NCBI RefSeq assembly: GCF_001667925.1
Contig: NZ_LZJR01000010.1
Location: 62,001 to 126,000, forward strand
DNA: 64,000 nt
Direction: 5' to 3'
Source of the DNA: Mycobacterium sp. E2479
Lineage (GTDB): Bacteria > Actinomycetota > Actinomycetes > Mycobacteriales > Mycobacteriaceae
Shown here: positions 19,949 to 28,796 of the stretch, piece after piece
How positions within the stretch are numbered: the first letter of the stretch is position 1
Layout: the number at the start of each line of letters is the position of its first letter
Position numbers and translations under genes: made by a program
Notes under the pieces: generated by a model
What the model saw: only the letters and a program-made list of their open reading frames with translations
What the model was told of the DNA's origin: nothing
Database searches by the model: none

Positions 19949-21174
19949 CGCGGTCGCCCGAGCGCCGCTGCCATATCGCCGTCGTCGGTGCAGGCGCATT
20001 TCGCCGAAGCGCCCAAACCGCCTTGCTGGCAGCCGATTTCACCGACCTGGTGACGCTGGACGGGCGGGGTCGGCACGCGCGCTTTGACGACGACTCCGAC
20101 TCCTGGCTGTTGACCGCGGCGGACGGCGAACACCTCCGGGCCGATGTCGTCGTTGCCACCGACCGCCCGGTGCAGCGACCATGGCTGCCCCGCATACCCG
20201 GGCGTGACGAGTTTCGCGGAGTGTCGTTCCACGCCGCGGCCTGGGATTCCGGATTCGATCCGTCCGGCAAACACATCGCGGTGGTCGGCACCGACACCGC
20301 GGCCGGACACCACCTCGGGCGCCTGGCGCCGGCGGCCGCATCGGTCACCGTGTTCGCATACGCACCGCGGCGCGTCGTGACCGAAATCCCGCTGTGGTCC
20401 ACCCGCGCCGCACATTGGCTGCGCCGCCGCACCCTGCGGGCCGCCCGGGCCCGCGTGGCGATCGCCGCTTCGGCCATTGAGGCGGTGACCGCCTCGGGCG
20501 TGCGGACCATCGATGGCGTCGACCACGCCGTCGACGCCATCATCTACGGCACCGGGTTCTCCGTGCCCGAGGACTTCGCCGACCAGACCTTGGTCGGCGC
20601 TACCGGCCTGACCATTCGGCAGGCGTGGTACGAGGGCATGGAGCCGTTCTACGGGGTGGCCGTTCGCGGCTTTCCCAACTACTTCTTCCTCACCGGACCC
20701 GATCCGGACGCGCAGTTGCGCTACGTCGTCAAGTGCCTGGACATCATGCGGGGTACCGCCAGTCGCCGCATCGAAGTGCGGGCCAGCAGCCAGCAGGTGT
20801 TCAACGAGCGGGCTCAGTTGCGAGCCGCCGAGCCGCCCCCGGTGGCATCCGCCTTCGATCTCTCGGCCAGCGCGCCCGCCGACGAAGACACCTACGACGG
20901 CGCTGCCACGCTGGAAATCGCAGGCACCCGCCACTCGGTGCGCGTCCGGCTCACCGGCCACCTGGACCCGATCGACGGCCACTACCACTGGCAGGGAACG
21001 GTATTTGGTTCCTCGTCGGAACCGTTGTGCGGCGACATCCTCAAGCAAGCGAGGATCGGCACGCTGACCATCGGTGAGTGCAGCACGCCCGCACGCATCG
21101 TCGAACAAACACCGTGGGGGACGCACTCGGTCGCCGGAGTGGGCGCTCCCCCCTACGCGCTGAGCAACCACTGA
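19945..21174 (+). CDS. Flavin-containing monooxygenase-like protein with C-terminal DUF4873 domain (Rv0943c-like)
   Basis: 409 residues from a GTG that overlaps the diiron oxygenase stop. The second Rossmann motif is seen as KHIAVVGTDTAAGHHLGRL and the FMO-type segment as AIIYGTGFSVPEDF. The first FAD motif is degenerate: VVGAGAFRRSAQTALL lacks the third Gly, and the protein is short between it and the second motif. The last 90 residues (DTYDGAATLEIAGTRHSVRVRLTGHLDPIDGHYHWQGTV...) form the DUF4873 domain often fused to mycobacterial FMOs. It may be a reductase or oxygenase partner of the diiron enzyme, or a decayed FMO; the sequence alone cannot decide. Confidence 0.78.
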   Translation: MTRSPERRCHIAVVGAGAFRRSAQTALLAADFTDLVTLDGRGRHARFDDDSDSWLLTAADGEHLRADVVVATDRPVQRPWLPRIPGRDEFRGVSFHAAAWDSGFDPSGKHIAVVGTDTAAGHHLGRLAPAAASVTVFAYAPRRVVTEIPLWSTRAAHWLRRRTLRAARARVAIAASAIEAVTASGVRTIDGVDHAVDAIIYGTGFSVPEDFADQTLVGATGLTIRQAWYEGMEPFYGVAVRGFPNYFFLTGPDPDAQLRYVVKCLDIMRGTASRRIEVRASSQQVFNERAQLRAAEPPPVASAFDLSASAPADEDTYDGAATLEIAGTRHSVRVRLTGHLDPIDGHYHWQGTVFGSSSEPLCGDILKQARIGTLTIGECSTPARIVEQTPWGTHSVAGVGAPPYALSNH

Positions 21175-21539
21175 GAAGGCCGAGACGCGGCGGTGCGTCG
21201 GGGCCTTTGCCCCGGTGAGCGCCCTGATCGCGGACATACCGAAAAGTTTGGCGGCTCTCACCATGTGGTAATCCCGTAGAAAGTGCGTACTGGGCGATCG
21301 TCTTCGTGGCGCGTTGGGCGGTGTGGTCGGCTTCCCGACGGAGGGGGGCGCATGGTGCTTTCATCGCAGACGAGTGTTGCGGTATTTGTCCGATCCCAGA
21401 CGCGGCCTGCGGTTTCCTCCGGTATCGAGACCGCCGCCCCGCGAATTAGACTTTTGCCGCCGAGAGCGGATACTCAAGCAATCGGCCCGGCGGATTGCGA
21501 GGAGCGGGAAATGGAACCGGACGTCAGGACCGAGCTGGA
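21175..21539. other. Intergenic region with a possible 10-codon leader peptide
   Basis: 365 bases without a supported gene. Near its right end, GAGGAG precedes an ATG at 21511 that reads MEPDVRTELE and stops at 21543, overlapping the ATG of the STAS-ATPase gene as ATGA. This small frame has a better ribosome-binding site than the gene itself and might couple its translation. The remainder shows nothing I can name. Confidence 0.35.
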
Positions 21540-22286
21540 ATGAGCCCGGTGGCCGTTGCAATGCGGACGGATGGCTCGGTTGCCGTTCTGACCGTCGACG
21601 GTGAGCTTGATGCCGCCCACGAGACGCCACTTCGCGAACGCATCCTCAAGGCCACGCTGGACGATGCCACCGCCGCCGTGATCGTCGACGTATCGGGGCT
21701 CAAGGTGCACACGGAGTCCGCATGGTCGGCCTTCATGGGCGCGTACTGGCAGGTCGGCAGCGTCCCCCACATTCCGATCGCGTTGGTCTGCACCGACCGG
21801 GCCGCCCGCGAAGCGATTACTAGTAGCGGTGTCACCCACTTCATCCCGGTCTATTCGAGCGAGAAGGCCGCATTAAAGGCACTCGGACAGAACAGCCGCC
21901 GCCCGGTGCGGCGCGCCGAGGTTCAGCTGCCCGCCGATCTGACCAGCCTGCGCGAGTCACGGCGCCTGGTCCGCGAATGGCTCACCACGTGGTCGCAGTC
22001 CAAGCTCATTCCGGTGGCGTTGGTGGTGGTCAACGTGTTCGTCGAAAACGTGCTGGAACACACCGCGAGCGTTCCGGCGGTGCGAGTCGAAGCGCAAGGC
22101 GCCACCGCGACCATTGCGGTGTCGGATGCGAGCAATACACCCGCGCTGCGATTGCCGTCGCCGAAGAAAGGCATCGACGTGTCGGGGCTGGCGATCGTCG
22201 ACGCGTTGTCCCGCGCGTGGGGCAGCACGCCAACCTCGTCCGGCAAGACGGTGTGGGCGATCATCGGTCCCGAGAACCAGCTTTAG
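21540..22286 (+). CDS. STAS domain fused to HATPase-like anti-sigma domain (Rv0941c-like)
   Basis: 248 residues. Residues 1-110 are a STAS domain like anti-sigma-factor antagonists (VAVLTVDGELDAAHETPLRERIL, AAVIVDVSGLKVHTESAWSAFM). Residues 125-248 resemble the RsbW/HATPase_c fold: LVVVNVFVENVLEHTASVPAVRVEA holds the N-box Asn, and KKGIDVSGLAIVDALSRAWG the G1 region. The STAS phosphorylation site often reads DxSxxxxxxS; here DVSGLKVHTES keeps Ser residues. A kinase and its antagonist in one chain suggests a self-contained partner-switch module, but no sigma factor is adjacent. The ATG at 21540 is chosen for homology; the frame is open to a TTG at 21495. Confidence 0.78.
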   Translation: MSPVAVAMRTDGSVAVLTVDGELDAAHETPLRERILKATLDDATAAVIVDVSGLKVHTESAWSAFMGAYWQVGSVPHIPIALVCTDRAAREAITSSGVTHFIPVYSSEKAALKALGQNSRRPVRRAEVQLPADLTSLRESRRLVREWLTTWSQSKLIPVALVVVNVFVENVLEHTASVPAVRVEAQGATATIAVSDASNTPALRLPSPKKGIDVSGLAIVDALSRAWGSTPTSSGKTVWAIIGPENQL

Positions 22287-22351
22287 TCGTATACCTGCCT
22301 CCGCCGACCACCGGGTGGCAGTGGCGCCCCTCGGCCCGGTTGTGCTGAAAC

Positions 22352-22365
22352 TAGAACACGTTCTA
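22352..22365. promoter_or_regulatory. KstR-type operator
   Basis: TAGAACACGTTCTA, the same 14 bases as at 5053, within the longer dyad ACTAGAACACGTTCTAGT. It lies 36 bases before the GTG start of the LLM oxidoreductase and fits the KstR consensus fully. Confidence 0.78.
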
Positions 22366-22401
22366 GTCTCGAAGGACGACTCCTTCAGGAAGGCAGATGA
22401 C

Positions 22402-23268
22402 GTGCGGTTTACCTACGCAGAGGCGATGACTGACTTTCGGTATTACGTCCCGCTGGCCAAAGCGGCCGAGGCGGCCGGCTACCACGCCATGACGATCGCC
22501 GACAGCATCGCCTACCCCTTCGAATCGGACTCGAAGTACCCCTACACCCCGGACGGCAACCGGGATTTCCTCGACGGCAAGGAGTTCATCGAGACTTTCG
22601 TGCTGACTTCGGCATTGGGCGCGGTGACCACGAGACTGCGCTTCAACTTCTTCGTGCTCAAGCTGCCCATCCGGCCACCGGCGTTGGTGGCCAAGCAAAT
22701 TGGGTCGCTAGCCGCGATGACCGACAATCGGGTGGGTTTCGGCGTCGGCACCAGCCCATGGCCTGAGGACTACGAGCTGCTGGGAGTCCCGTTCGCCCGG
22801 CGCGGCAAGCGGATGGACGAATGCATCGAGATCATCCAGGGCCTCACCACCGGTGACTACTTCGAATTCCACGGCGAGTTCTACGACATCCCCAAGACCA
22901 AAATGACGCCGGCGCCCACCAAGCCCGTCCCAATCCTGATCGGCGGGCACGCTGACGCCGCCCTGCGGCGTGCGGCACGCCTGGACGGCTGGATGCACGG
23001 CGGCGGCGACCCCGAGGAACTCGACCACCTCCTGGCCAAGCTCAACAAGTTTCGCGCAGAAGCCGGCAAGACCGGGCCGTTCGAGATCCACGTCATCTCG
23101 GCCGACGCCTATACCGCGGACGGCATCAAGCGGCTCGAGGACAAGGGCGTCACAGACGTCATCGTCGGCTTCCGCATCCCCTACATCAAGGGCAAGGACA
23201 CCGAGCCCCTGGACAGCAAGATCCGCAACCTGGAGATGTTTGCCGAGAACGTGATCGCGAAACTCTAG
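22402..23268 (+). CDS. LLM-class F420-dependent oxidoreductase (Rv0940c-like)
   Basis: 288 residues from the GTG at 22402 (VRFTYAEAMTDF...), preceded by AGGAAGG; M. tuberculosis Rv0940c has this length and start. The barrel signature is MTDNRVGFGVGTSPWPEDYELLGVPFARRGKRM, and PVPILIGGHADAALRRAARLDGWM is the phosphate-binding end of the fold. The enzyme probably uses F420. The upstream KstR box ties it to sterol or lipid catabolism, though its reaction is unknown. It converges on the enoyl-CoA hydratase gene across a pair of 47-base repeats. Confidence 0.9.
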   Translation: MRFTYAEAMTDFRYYVPLAKAAEAAGYHAMTIADSIAYPFESDSKYPYTPDGNRDFLDGKEFIETFVLTSALGAVTTRLRFNFFVLKLPIRPPALVAKQIGSLAAMTDNRVGFGVGTSPWPEDYELLGVPFARRGKRMDECIEIIQGLTTGDYFEFHGEFYDIPKTKMTPAPTKPVPILIGGHADAALRRAARLDGWMHGGGDPEELDHLLAKLNKFRAEAGKTGPFEIHVISADAYTADGIKRLEDKGVTDVIVGFRIPYIKGKDTEPLDSKIRNLEMFAENVIAKL

Positions 23269-23371
23269 CGGTGGTCACAAGCACGGCGCAGCCGGGCGCA
23301 GTGGCCCGCCGCCATCGGGCACCGCGGTGGTCACAAGCGCGGCGCAGCCGGGCGCAGTGGGCCGCCGCCAT
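23269..23371. repeat. Two 47-base direct repeats between convergent genes
   Basis: Copies at 23269-23315 and 23325-23371 differ at only two positions that I can see and are separated by nine bases. Each begins CGGTGGTCACAAGC and ends GCCGCCAT, and is GC-rich with internal GGCGCAGCC/GGGCGC complementarity. They fill almost all of the gap between the LLM and hydratase stops, so they may serve as a terminator or be a short interspersed repeat. Confidence 0.7.
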
Positions 23372-23382
23372 GACGTGAAGCG

Positions 23383-24189
23383 TTACAGCACATCCCATTT
23401 CGGAGCGCGCTTCTCCCGGTGCGCCATGGCGGCCTCGACCGGGTTGTTCGTGAAGCCGCTGAGGATCTGAGTGCGGTTCTCGATCTCGATGGCGTGGCGC
23501 AGGCTTGGCGCGTCCAGCGCGGCATTGAGGCCAATCTTGGTCTGCCACACGCCGTATGCGTTGTTCTCGGCGATCGAGCGGGCCAGCTTGAGTGCGGCGG
23601 GCATCAGCTCATCGGATGCGACGACTTCGTGCACCAGCTTGATGCGATAGGCCTCGGCCGCGTCGATGATGCGTCCGGTGAGCATGAGTTCGCGCGCCAC
23701 CCCGGCGCCGACGATCTTGGGCAGCAGGTAGCTGGTGCCCATGTCCATCGACGAGAAGCCCGCCTTGATGAACACCGAACCGAACCGGGCTTGCTCGGAG
23801 GCGACGCGGATATCGCAGACCAACGCGAACGCCAAACCACCCCCGACGGCGACACCGTTGACCGCACCGATGACCGGGATGTCCATCTCATAGATCCGCG
23901 TGTACAGGTTGGCCAACCGAACCTGGGCGTCGTAGTTGGCCTTGAACGGCGGCGTGGTCGGCTTGTTCTGCGTCCATGGCCGCCCGGTGCCGCTCAAATC
24001 CGCGCCGGCGCAGAATCCGCGTCCGGCACCGGTCAGGACCGCCACCCGATACTCACCTTTGTCCAGCACGTCGAGAGCCTCGTGGACGCCGTCGATCAAC
24101 GACCCGTCGATGGCGTTGAGGCGCTCTGGCCGGTTCAGGGTGATGCAGGCGATGTTGTCTTCGAGAGGTTCCAGTGTCACTGCAGGCAT
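23383..24189 (-). CDS. Enoyl-CoA hydratase/isomerase (crotonase) family protein
   Basis: 268 residues from the ATG at 24189; nine more codons are possible from 24216. The crotonase fold shows [22 protein letters not shown], the first oxyanion loop [14 protein letters not shown], the second [27 protein letters not shown] and, at the catalytic positions, [26 protein letters not shown]. The residue after the second oxyanion Gly motif does not show the usual catalytic Glu pair clearly, so isomerase or hydrolase activity is as likely as hydration. No partner acyl-CoA gene is adjacent except the KstR-linked LLM gene. I recall no gene at this point in M. tuberculosis. Confidence 0.85.
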   Translation of the reverse strand: MPAVTLEPLEDNIACITLNRPERLNAIDGSLIDGVHEALDVLDKGEYRVAVLTGAGRGFCAGADLSGTGRPWTQNKPTTPPFKANYDAQVRLANLYTRIYEMDIPVIGAVNGVAVGGGLAFALVCDIRVASEQARFGSVFIKAGFSSMDMGTSYLLPKIVGAGVARELMLTGRIIDAAEAYRIKLVHEVVASDELMPAALKLARSIAENNAYGVWQTKIGLNAALDAPSLRHAIEIENRTQILSGFTNNPVEAAMAHREKRAPKWDVL

Positions 24190-24265
24190 AGGGGGAACCG
24201 TAGGCGACATCGCCATTTACCGAGTAGGCATACCGTGGTTTTGCGACCGCGTCGACGGAGCAGAC

Positions 24266-24682
24266 ATGGCACGAAGCGAAGGTGATACCTGGGACCTGAC
24301 CAACAGCGTGGGGGCCACCGCCACCACGGTGGCGCGGCGCACGGCCGAGGGCCGGCGACGACACGGGCCCGACATGAATATCGCCGCGCTGGCCTACCCG
24401 GGCGAGCACACCCACGTGGCCGCGCACCTGCGCGCCGACGGGTGGGAGACGACCACGTTTTCGCTCACCGACCTGTTCGCCGCGGCTGGCCTGCCGCCAC
24501 TGGACGAGCGCGCGCGGCAGGGCGCGGCCGCGAGGATCACTTTCGTGCGGGCCGTCCAACCCTACCCGCGAACGTGCAACTGCCGACGCCCCTTCTCGGG
24601 AAACGCGTTGGCAGTTGCACTTTCGCGGTTCAGCCTGACCGTTTGGCCAGCCATTCGGCCTGCATCACCAGCAGGGCCATGA
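24266..24682 (+). pseudogene. Internally deleted SAM-dependent methyltransferase remnant (LCMT/YktD-like family)
   Basis: The N-terminus [20 protein letters not shown] is that of the large mycobacterial family of roughly 300-residue O-methyltransferase-like proteins. Right after residue 23 the sequence jumps to a C-terminal-like stretch ([26 protein letters not shown], then [21 protein letters not shown]) and stays in frame. About 200 residues that should hold the SAM-binding core are missing. Similarity ends at about 24559, and the frame then reads through a hairpin to a stop at 24682 inside the end of the opposite gene. It cannot be an active methyltransferase. Confidence 0.72.
24574..24620. 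terminator. Inverted repeat between convergent genes, terminator-like
   Basis: GTGCAACTGCC (24574-24584) and GGCAGTTGCAC (24610-24620) are perfect 11-base arms with a 25-base loop. The 5' flank CGAACGTGCA is the same as in the hairpin at 11634, which suggests a shared element type placed at convergent gene ends. Confidence 0.6.
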
Positions 24683-26579
24683 CCTCCAATTGCGTTGTCT
24701 GCGGATCCAATTCACGGTATCGCTGATACACGTTGACCACGACCCGCTCCGCGTCCAGCCAGGTGGCGTACTCGCCGAGGTCGATGATGTCGGCGGCCTC
24801 GGCCCACGACAAGCCCCGGCGGTAGGCGGCCTCGGCCTGTTCGGCGACGTGCACGAGATAGCCACGCACCGCGCGGATTCCGTCCGGATCGGTGATGGGG
24901 CCGTGGCCGGGCACCACCGTCGGCGCGTCCAGCGCGATCATCGTGTCGCACGCCGCGACCCAGTTGGCGATCGGGCCGGCCCACACGATGGGCGTGCAGC
25001 CGATGAACAGCAGGTCGCCGCCGAACAGCACCCCCGCGTCGGGCACGTGCACCACCGAGTCGGCCGCCGTGTGCGCGGGACCCAGATTCAGCATGTCGAT
25101 CCGCCGGCCGCCGACCTCGATGGACAGGTTGCGCTCGAAGGTCTGGTCGGCGTTGCGCAGCGTGATGTTGCTGAAGTCGAAGTGCCCGAAGCGTTCTCGC
25201 GTGTACGGGGTCGCCACCGGCCCGAGGTTGGCGGTTTGCGCCATGGCCAGCATCTCCGGCGCCATCCCGTGCTCGATCTCCTCGGCGGTGCCGTGCGCGG
25301 CGATGATGCGGACCGACTTGTCGAGCAGTTGGTTGCCGTGGGTGTGGTCGCCGTTGGAGTGGGTGATCAACGCGTCGGTGATGGGTGCGGACCCGGTGAT
25401 GGGCCGCATGGCGGTGAGCATCTCGCGGGTCAGCGCCAGGTCGAACAGGGTGTCCACCAACACCGACGCGCCCTCGCCGGCGATCAGCCCGGCGTTGCTC
25501 CACCCGTAGCCCCCGTCCGGCAGCGTCCATGCCCACACCCGGTCGGCCACCTGATGCAGCCCGCGGGTGTAGGGCACCCGGGTCGGTGCCCGATTGACCC
25601 GCGGCGCTGCGGGCGCGACGTCGGGGTTGGGCCGAGCGGTCAACGCGTGTGGCGCGCTGCTCGCGCGGACGGTCTGCCGGGTCTCCCCTAAACCCTGGAC
25701 TTGCAGCGTGACGACGTCGCCGTCGTGTAGCCAACCGGGAAACGATTCCAGCGCACGGGGATTGAGGTGCTCGACCAGTGTGCAGGTGGGCACCGTCCCG
25801 GAGCCGATGACATCGCCGGGGTTGAGGGTCACGCCGCGCGAGGCGTAGGAGATGACTTCGCCGAAGGTCCAGTCCATCTGGGCCGTCGACCCCGTACCGA
25901 TGACGGCGTCGTTGACCAGGGCGGTGACCCGCAGGTCCAGCTTGCCCGGATGGGAGGGATGGCGGTACGGCTCGAGTTCGTCGGGGGTCACCAGGTAAGG
26001 ACCCAGCGTGACGCCGCTGTCCTTGCCCTTGCCCTGTCCGATACCCAATTGGCCTTCCATCTGCTGCAGGTCGCGCGCGGACCAGTCGTTGAAGATGGTG
26101 TAGCCGATGATCGCCCGCTCGGCCTGTTCGACGGTGAGATCCTTTCCGCCGGTGCCGATCACCGCGGCGATCTCCAATTCGAAGTCTTGCCAAGCACTTC
26201 CGGGCGCCGTCGACGCGTCGTCGTAGGGCCCTAAAACGGTTGCCGCACAGGCGAAGTAGAACGCGGGGATGCGGTACCAGCTGTCGGCGAGCAGCCGCCC
26301 GGCGCCCATCGCGGCTTGGCAGTTACGCATGTGGTCGAGGAAGCACAGGGAATCCCGGATGGACGGCGGGCGCGGGATGGGCGCCAAGAGCCGCACCGTA
26401 CCCAGGGGCACTGTCGCCGCCGGGGCTTGCAACGTATCCTCGCCGGCCGCGCGTAACCCGTCGGCACCGCGGCCGATCAGGTCAAGCAGCGTCACACCCA
26501 CACGCATCGCGTAGATGGTGTCGTCGGAGAGCAACCCGGTGCGTTCACCATCGGCGTCAAGGTAGGTCACCCATTTCAT
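24630..26579 (-). CDS. Two-domain protein: fumarylacetoacetate-hydrolase family plus metallo-beta-lactamase-fold domain (Rv0939-like)
   Basis: 649 residues from the ATG at 26579 ([15 protein letters not shown]); M. tuberculosis Rv0939 is about 644. Residues 1-330 are an FAH-type hydrolase/isomerase: [17 protein letters not shown] gives two acidic metal ligands, [14 protein letters not shown] is the family signature, and [18 protein letters not shown] follows. Residues 350-640 are a metallo-hydrolase: [16 protein letters not shown] in the HxHxDH position with Asn for the second His, [26 protein letters not shown], and [11 protein letters not shown] enzymes cleave or isomerise ring-fission products of aromatic catabolism, and a fused hydrolase could act on the next intermediate (inference). 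Confidence 0.87.
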   Translation of the reverse strand: MKWVTYLDADGERTGLLSDDTIYAMRVGVTLLDLIGRGADGLRAAGEDTLQAPAATVPLGTVRLLAPIPRPPSIRDSLCFLDHMRNCQAAMGAGRLLADSWYRIPAFYFACAATVLGPYDDASTAPGSAWQDFELEIAAVIGTGGKDLTVEQAERAIIGYTIFNDWSARDLQQMEGQLGIGQGKGKDSGVTLGPYLVTPDELEPYRHPSHPGKLDLRVTALVNDAVIGTGSTAQMDWTFGEVISYASRGVTLNPGDVIGSGTVPTCTLVEHLNPRALESFPGWLHDGDVVTLQVQGLGETRQTVRASSAPHALTARPNPDVAPAAPRVNRAPTRVPYTRGLHQVADRVWAWTLPDGGYGWSNAGLIAGEGASVLVDTLFDLALTREMLTAMRPITGSAPITDALITHSNGDHTHGNQLLDKSVRIIAAHGTAEEIEHGMAPEMLAMAQTANLGPVATPYTRERFGHFDFSNITLRNADQTFERNLSIEVGGRRIDMLNLGPAHTAADSVVHVPDAGVLFGGDLLFIGCTPIVWAGPIANWVAACDTMIALDAPTVVPGHGPITDPDGIRAVRGYLVHVAEQAEAAYRRGLSWAEAADIIDLGEYATWLDAERVVVNVYQRYRELDPQTTQLEVMALLVMQAEWLAKRSG

Positions 26580-26924
26580 TCGCGCACACCCGACGAAGGC
26601 GCAGTATTCAATGGGCGCGGTATTCGTAGGCCAACATTGCGACGTATAAGCATCCTTTCGAGTGTAGGCAGGCGATCGATCGACGCCTTCGGGCCGTCTG
26701 CCCCACGGGGAAACCCGGGGCGAGCGACCGACGAGATCGGCATGTGCAGCTTGTGACTGGACTCTGATCGCAGTCAGCCACCGGTGGCGTGCATTGACCA
26801 TCCGGTCATGACTGCATGTGAGATCAGCGCCAAGCTGCGGGCCATCGTCGGAAGCGGCAGGCGTGTTCGCTCGAGCCATCGACACTGCCGGGTAATCGCT
26901 CCACCGGTAGCCGTAGCGGGCCGG
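26580..26924. promoter_or_regulatory. Intergenic region upstream of the FAH/metallo-hydrolase gene
   Basis: 345 bases with no gene I can support. It holds a dyad TGACC-ATCC-GGTCA (26795-26808), a possible operator for the downstream gene. The open frames here are extensions of neighbouring genes and lack family similarity. Confidence 0.4.
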
Positions 26925-28796
26925 TCACGCCTTGACGGATATCTTGAAGATCAGGGCGGTCAGGGCGCCGAACGCGCCGTGTGCGCTGATATACAGCCGT
27001 TTGGTGTCATATCCGGCGACATCCTTCATGGTCTCAGCGCCGAATCGGGCGGGGGTATGTCCGTCCGTCACGGTGACGTCGGCACCGAGCAGGGCGTGCC
27101 TGATGTGGTCCCGTTCGACCCCAGTCGCGGTGGCCATGAGTTGTCCGATGGTGCGCCTTCCGCCCGCAGTGGGGACCGCAGCGCACGCGACTCCGTGCTC
27201 GTCGAGGTAGCGGTTGACTGACTCGACGGTGGCATCGGCGCCGACAACCAGGCTGAGGTTGCCGAGGTTGACTGTCATGTCGGTGTTGTCACCCACGGTG
27301 AGCGGGAGGTCCGACGCCGGCGTCAGGCTGCCTGTGAGGGCGGCACGCACCGCGGCGCCGAACGCGCTGGTGTCGGGCTCCTCGGGACTATGTTCGGGCA
27401 ACATGACCCCGGGGTTGAGCAGTCCGGCGGGATCGAATGCCTTCTTGATCGAGCGTTGTGCGGCGATCTCCACCGGGGTGAAGCGCTTGGTCATGAATTG
27501 GATCTTCTCGGTGCCGACACCGTGCTCGCCGGTGATGGTGCCGCCCAATTCCAATGCGGCTTCGATGATCTCATTGTTGGCGGCCTCCAGGGCGGACGTC
27601 GCCAGCGGGTTGTCCTTGTCGTAGAACGTCGTGGGGTGCAGGTCGCCATCGCCGGCGTGACCGCACACCGCGATGAACAGCAGGCCGTCGGAATGGCGTG
27701 CTGCGGTGGCCTGAATGGCTTCCTGCATCTCGGGGATACGGTCACGGGGCACGGTGACGTCACCGATGAAGAAGCCCTTGCCGCTTTGCACCACCGAGTT
27801 GGGGGCGTTGAGGCGGCCGTACCACAGGGCGTCGCGGTCCTTCTCGTCCTTTGCTATCCGCACTTCGGTTGCCCGCTCACGCAGTACCCTTTCCACGATC
27901 GCCTGGTCGTGGGCCACCTCGGCAGGGGTGCCGTCGACGTCGATCAGCACGATGGAATCGGCATCAAGCGGATAGCCGGTGTCGTAGAACTGCTGCAGTC
28001 CGGCGATGCCCGCTCGGTCGAGCCACTCCACGGCGGCGGGCACCACGCCGGTGGCGATGACCGCGGCGATGGTATCGGCGGCTTCTCTGGCGGTGGCGAA
28101 CGCGCCCATCAGACTGTGGGTGACCTCGGCGAGCGGCCGCAGTGCGACGGTGGCTTCGGTGACGATGCCGAGAGTTCCCTCCGATCCGATGAGGACACCG
28201 AGGAGGTCAGGTCCCTCGTCGTCGGCGCTGAAGGTGACAGACGACCCGTCGGGCAGGACGACGTTGACGCTCAGGATGTGGTTGAAGGTGACGCCGTACT
28301 TCAACGCGTGTGGGCCGCCAGCGTTCTCGATGATGTTGCCCGCCACGGTGGCCAGGTGTGCTGAGACGGGATCGGGTGAGAAGCACAATCCGTGCGGTGC
28401 CAGCGCGGCTTGCAGGTCGGAGTTGATGACGCCGGGTTCGACGCGGGCGCGGCGATTCTCGGCATCGATGTGAAGGATCTGGTTGAGGCCGGACAAGTCG
28501 AGCAGGACGCGGCCCGCGGTGGGCATCATCCCGCCCGAGCAGTTCGAGGCTCCGCCGCGCGGCACGATCGCCACGTTGTGCCGGGATGCCAGCCGCATGA
28601 TCGGTGCGATGTCGTCGCGGCCGCGGGGGCGTAGCAGTAGGCCTGCCACCCCCCCGACGCCCCAGTAGTCACGGCCGCGTTCGGCGAGCTGGCCCAAATC
28701 GGTGGTCACGTCGCCATGGGCAGCGGCCGCCGCGGCGAACCGCTCAATGGCAACACCGTCTGCAGCCGTAGGGTTTTGCGAAGCGTGAGTGGACAT
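26925..28796 (-). CDS. FAD-linked 2-hydroxyacid oxidase/dehydrogenase, GlcD-like with C-terminal GlcE-like piece
   Basis: 623 residues. The first 460 are GlcD-like: PRGGASNCSGGMMPTAGRVLLDLSGL is the PP-loop of the FAD-binding-4 fold, GGPHALKYGVTFNHILSVNVVLPDG and IGSEGTLGIVTEATV follow, and the FAD-oxidase C-terminal domain has CGHAGDGDLHPT and GEHGVGTEKIQFM with its metal-binding His. The last 150 (VGADATVESVNRYLDEHGVACAAVPTAGGRRTIGQLMATATG...) resemble part of GlcE, a second FAD-fold protein of glycolate oxidase. It should oxidise a 2-hydroxyacid to a 2-ketoacid. Next to a benzoylformate decarboxylase, mandelate is an attractive substrate (inference). The ATG at 28796 shares one base with the tautomerase stop. 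Confidence 0.85.
   Translation of the reverse strand: MSTHASQNPTAADGVAIERFAAAAAAHGDVTTDLGQLAERGRDYWGVGGVAGLLLRPRGRDDIAPIMRLASRHNVAIVPRGGASNCSGGMMPTAGRVLLDLSGLNQILHIDAENRRARVEPGVINSDLQAALAPHGLCFSPDPVSAHLATVAGNIIENAGGPHALKYGVTFNHILSVNVVLPDGSSVTFSADDEGPDLLGVLIGSEGTLGIVTEATVALRPLAEVTHSLMGAFATAREAADTIAAVIATGVVPAAVEWLDRAGIAGLQQFYDTGYPLDADSIVLIDVDGTPAEVAHDQAIVERVLRERATEVRIAKDEKDRDALWYGRLNAPNSVVQSGKGFFIGDVTVPRDRIPEMQEAIQATAARHSDGLLFIAVCGHAGDGDLHPTTFYDKDNPLATSALEAANNEIIEAALELGGTITGEHGVGTEKIQFMTKRFTPVEIAAQRSIKKAFDPAGLLNPGVMLPEHSPEEPDTSAFGAAVRAALTGSLTPASDLPLTVGDNTDMTVNLGNLSLVVGADATVESVNRYLDEHGVACAAVPTAGGRRTIGQLMATATGVERDHIRHALLGADVTVTDGHTPARFGAETMKDVAGYDTKRLYISAHGAFGALTALIFKISVKA

Noticed and set aside
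19049..21264. Long minus-strand frames opposite the diiron oxygenase and FMO-like genes
   Set aside because: Arg/His-rich shadow translations without motifs; the plus-strand genes have metal-binding and Rossmann signatures.
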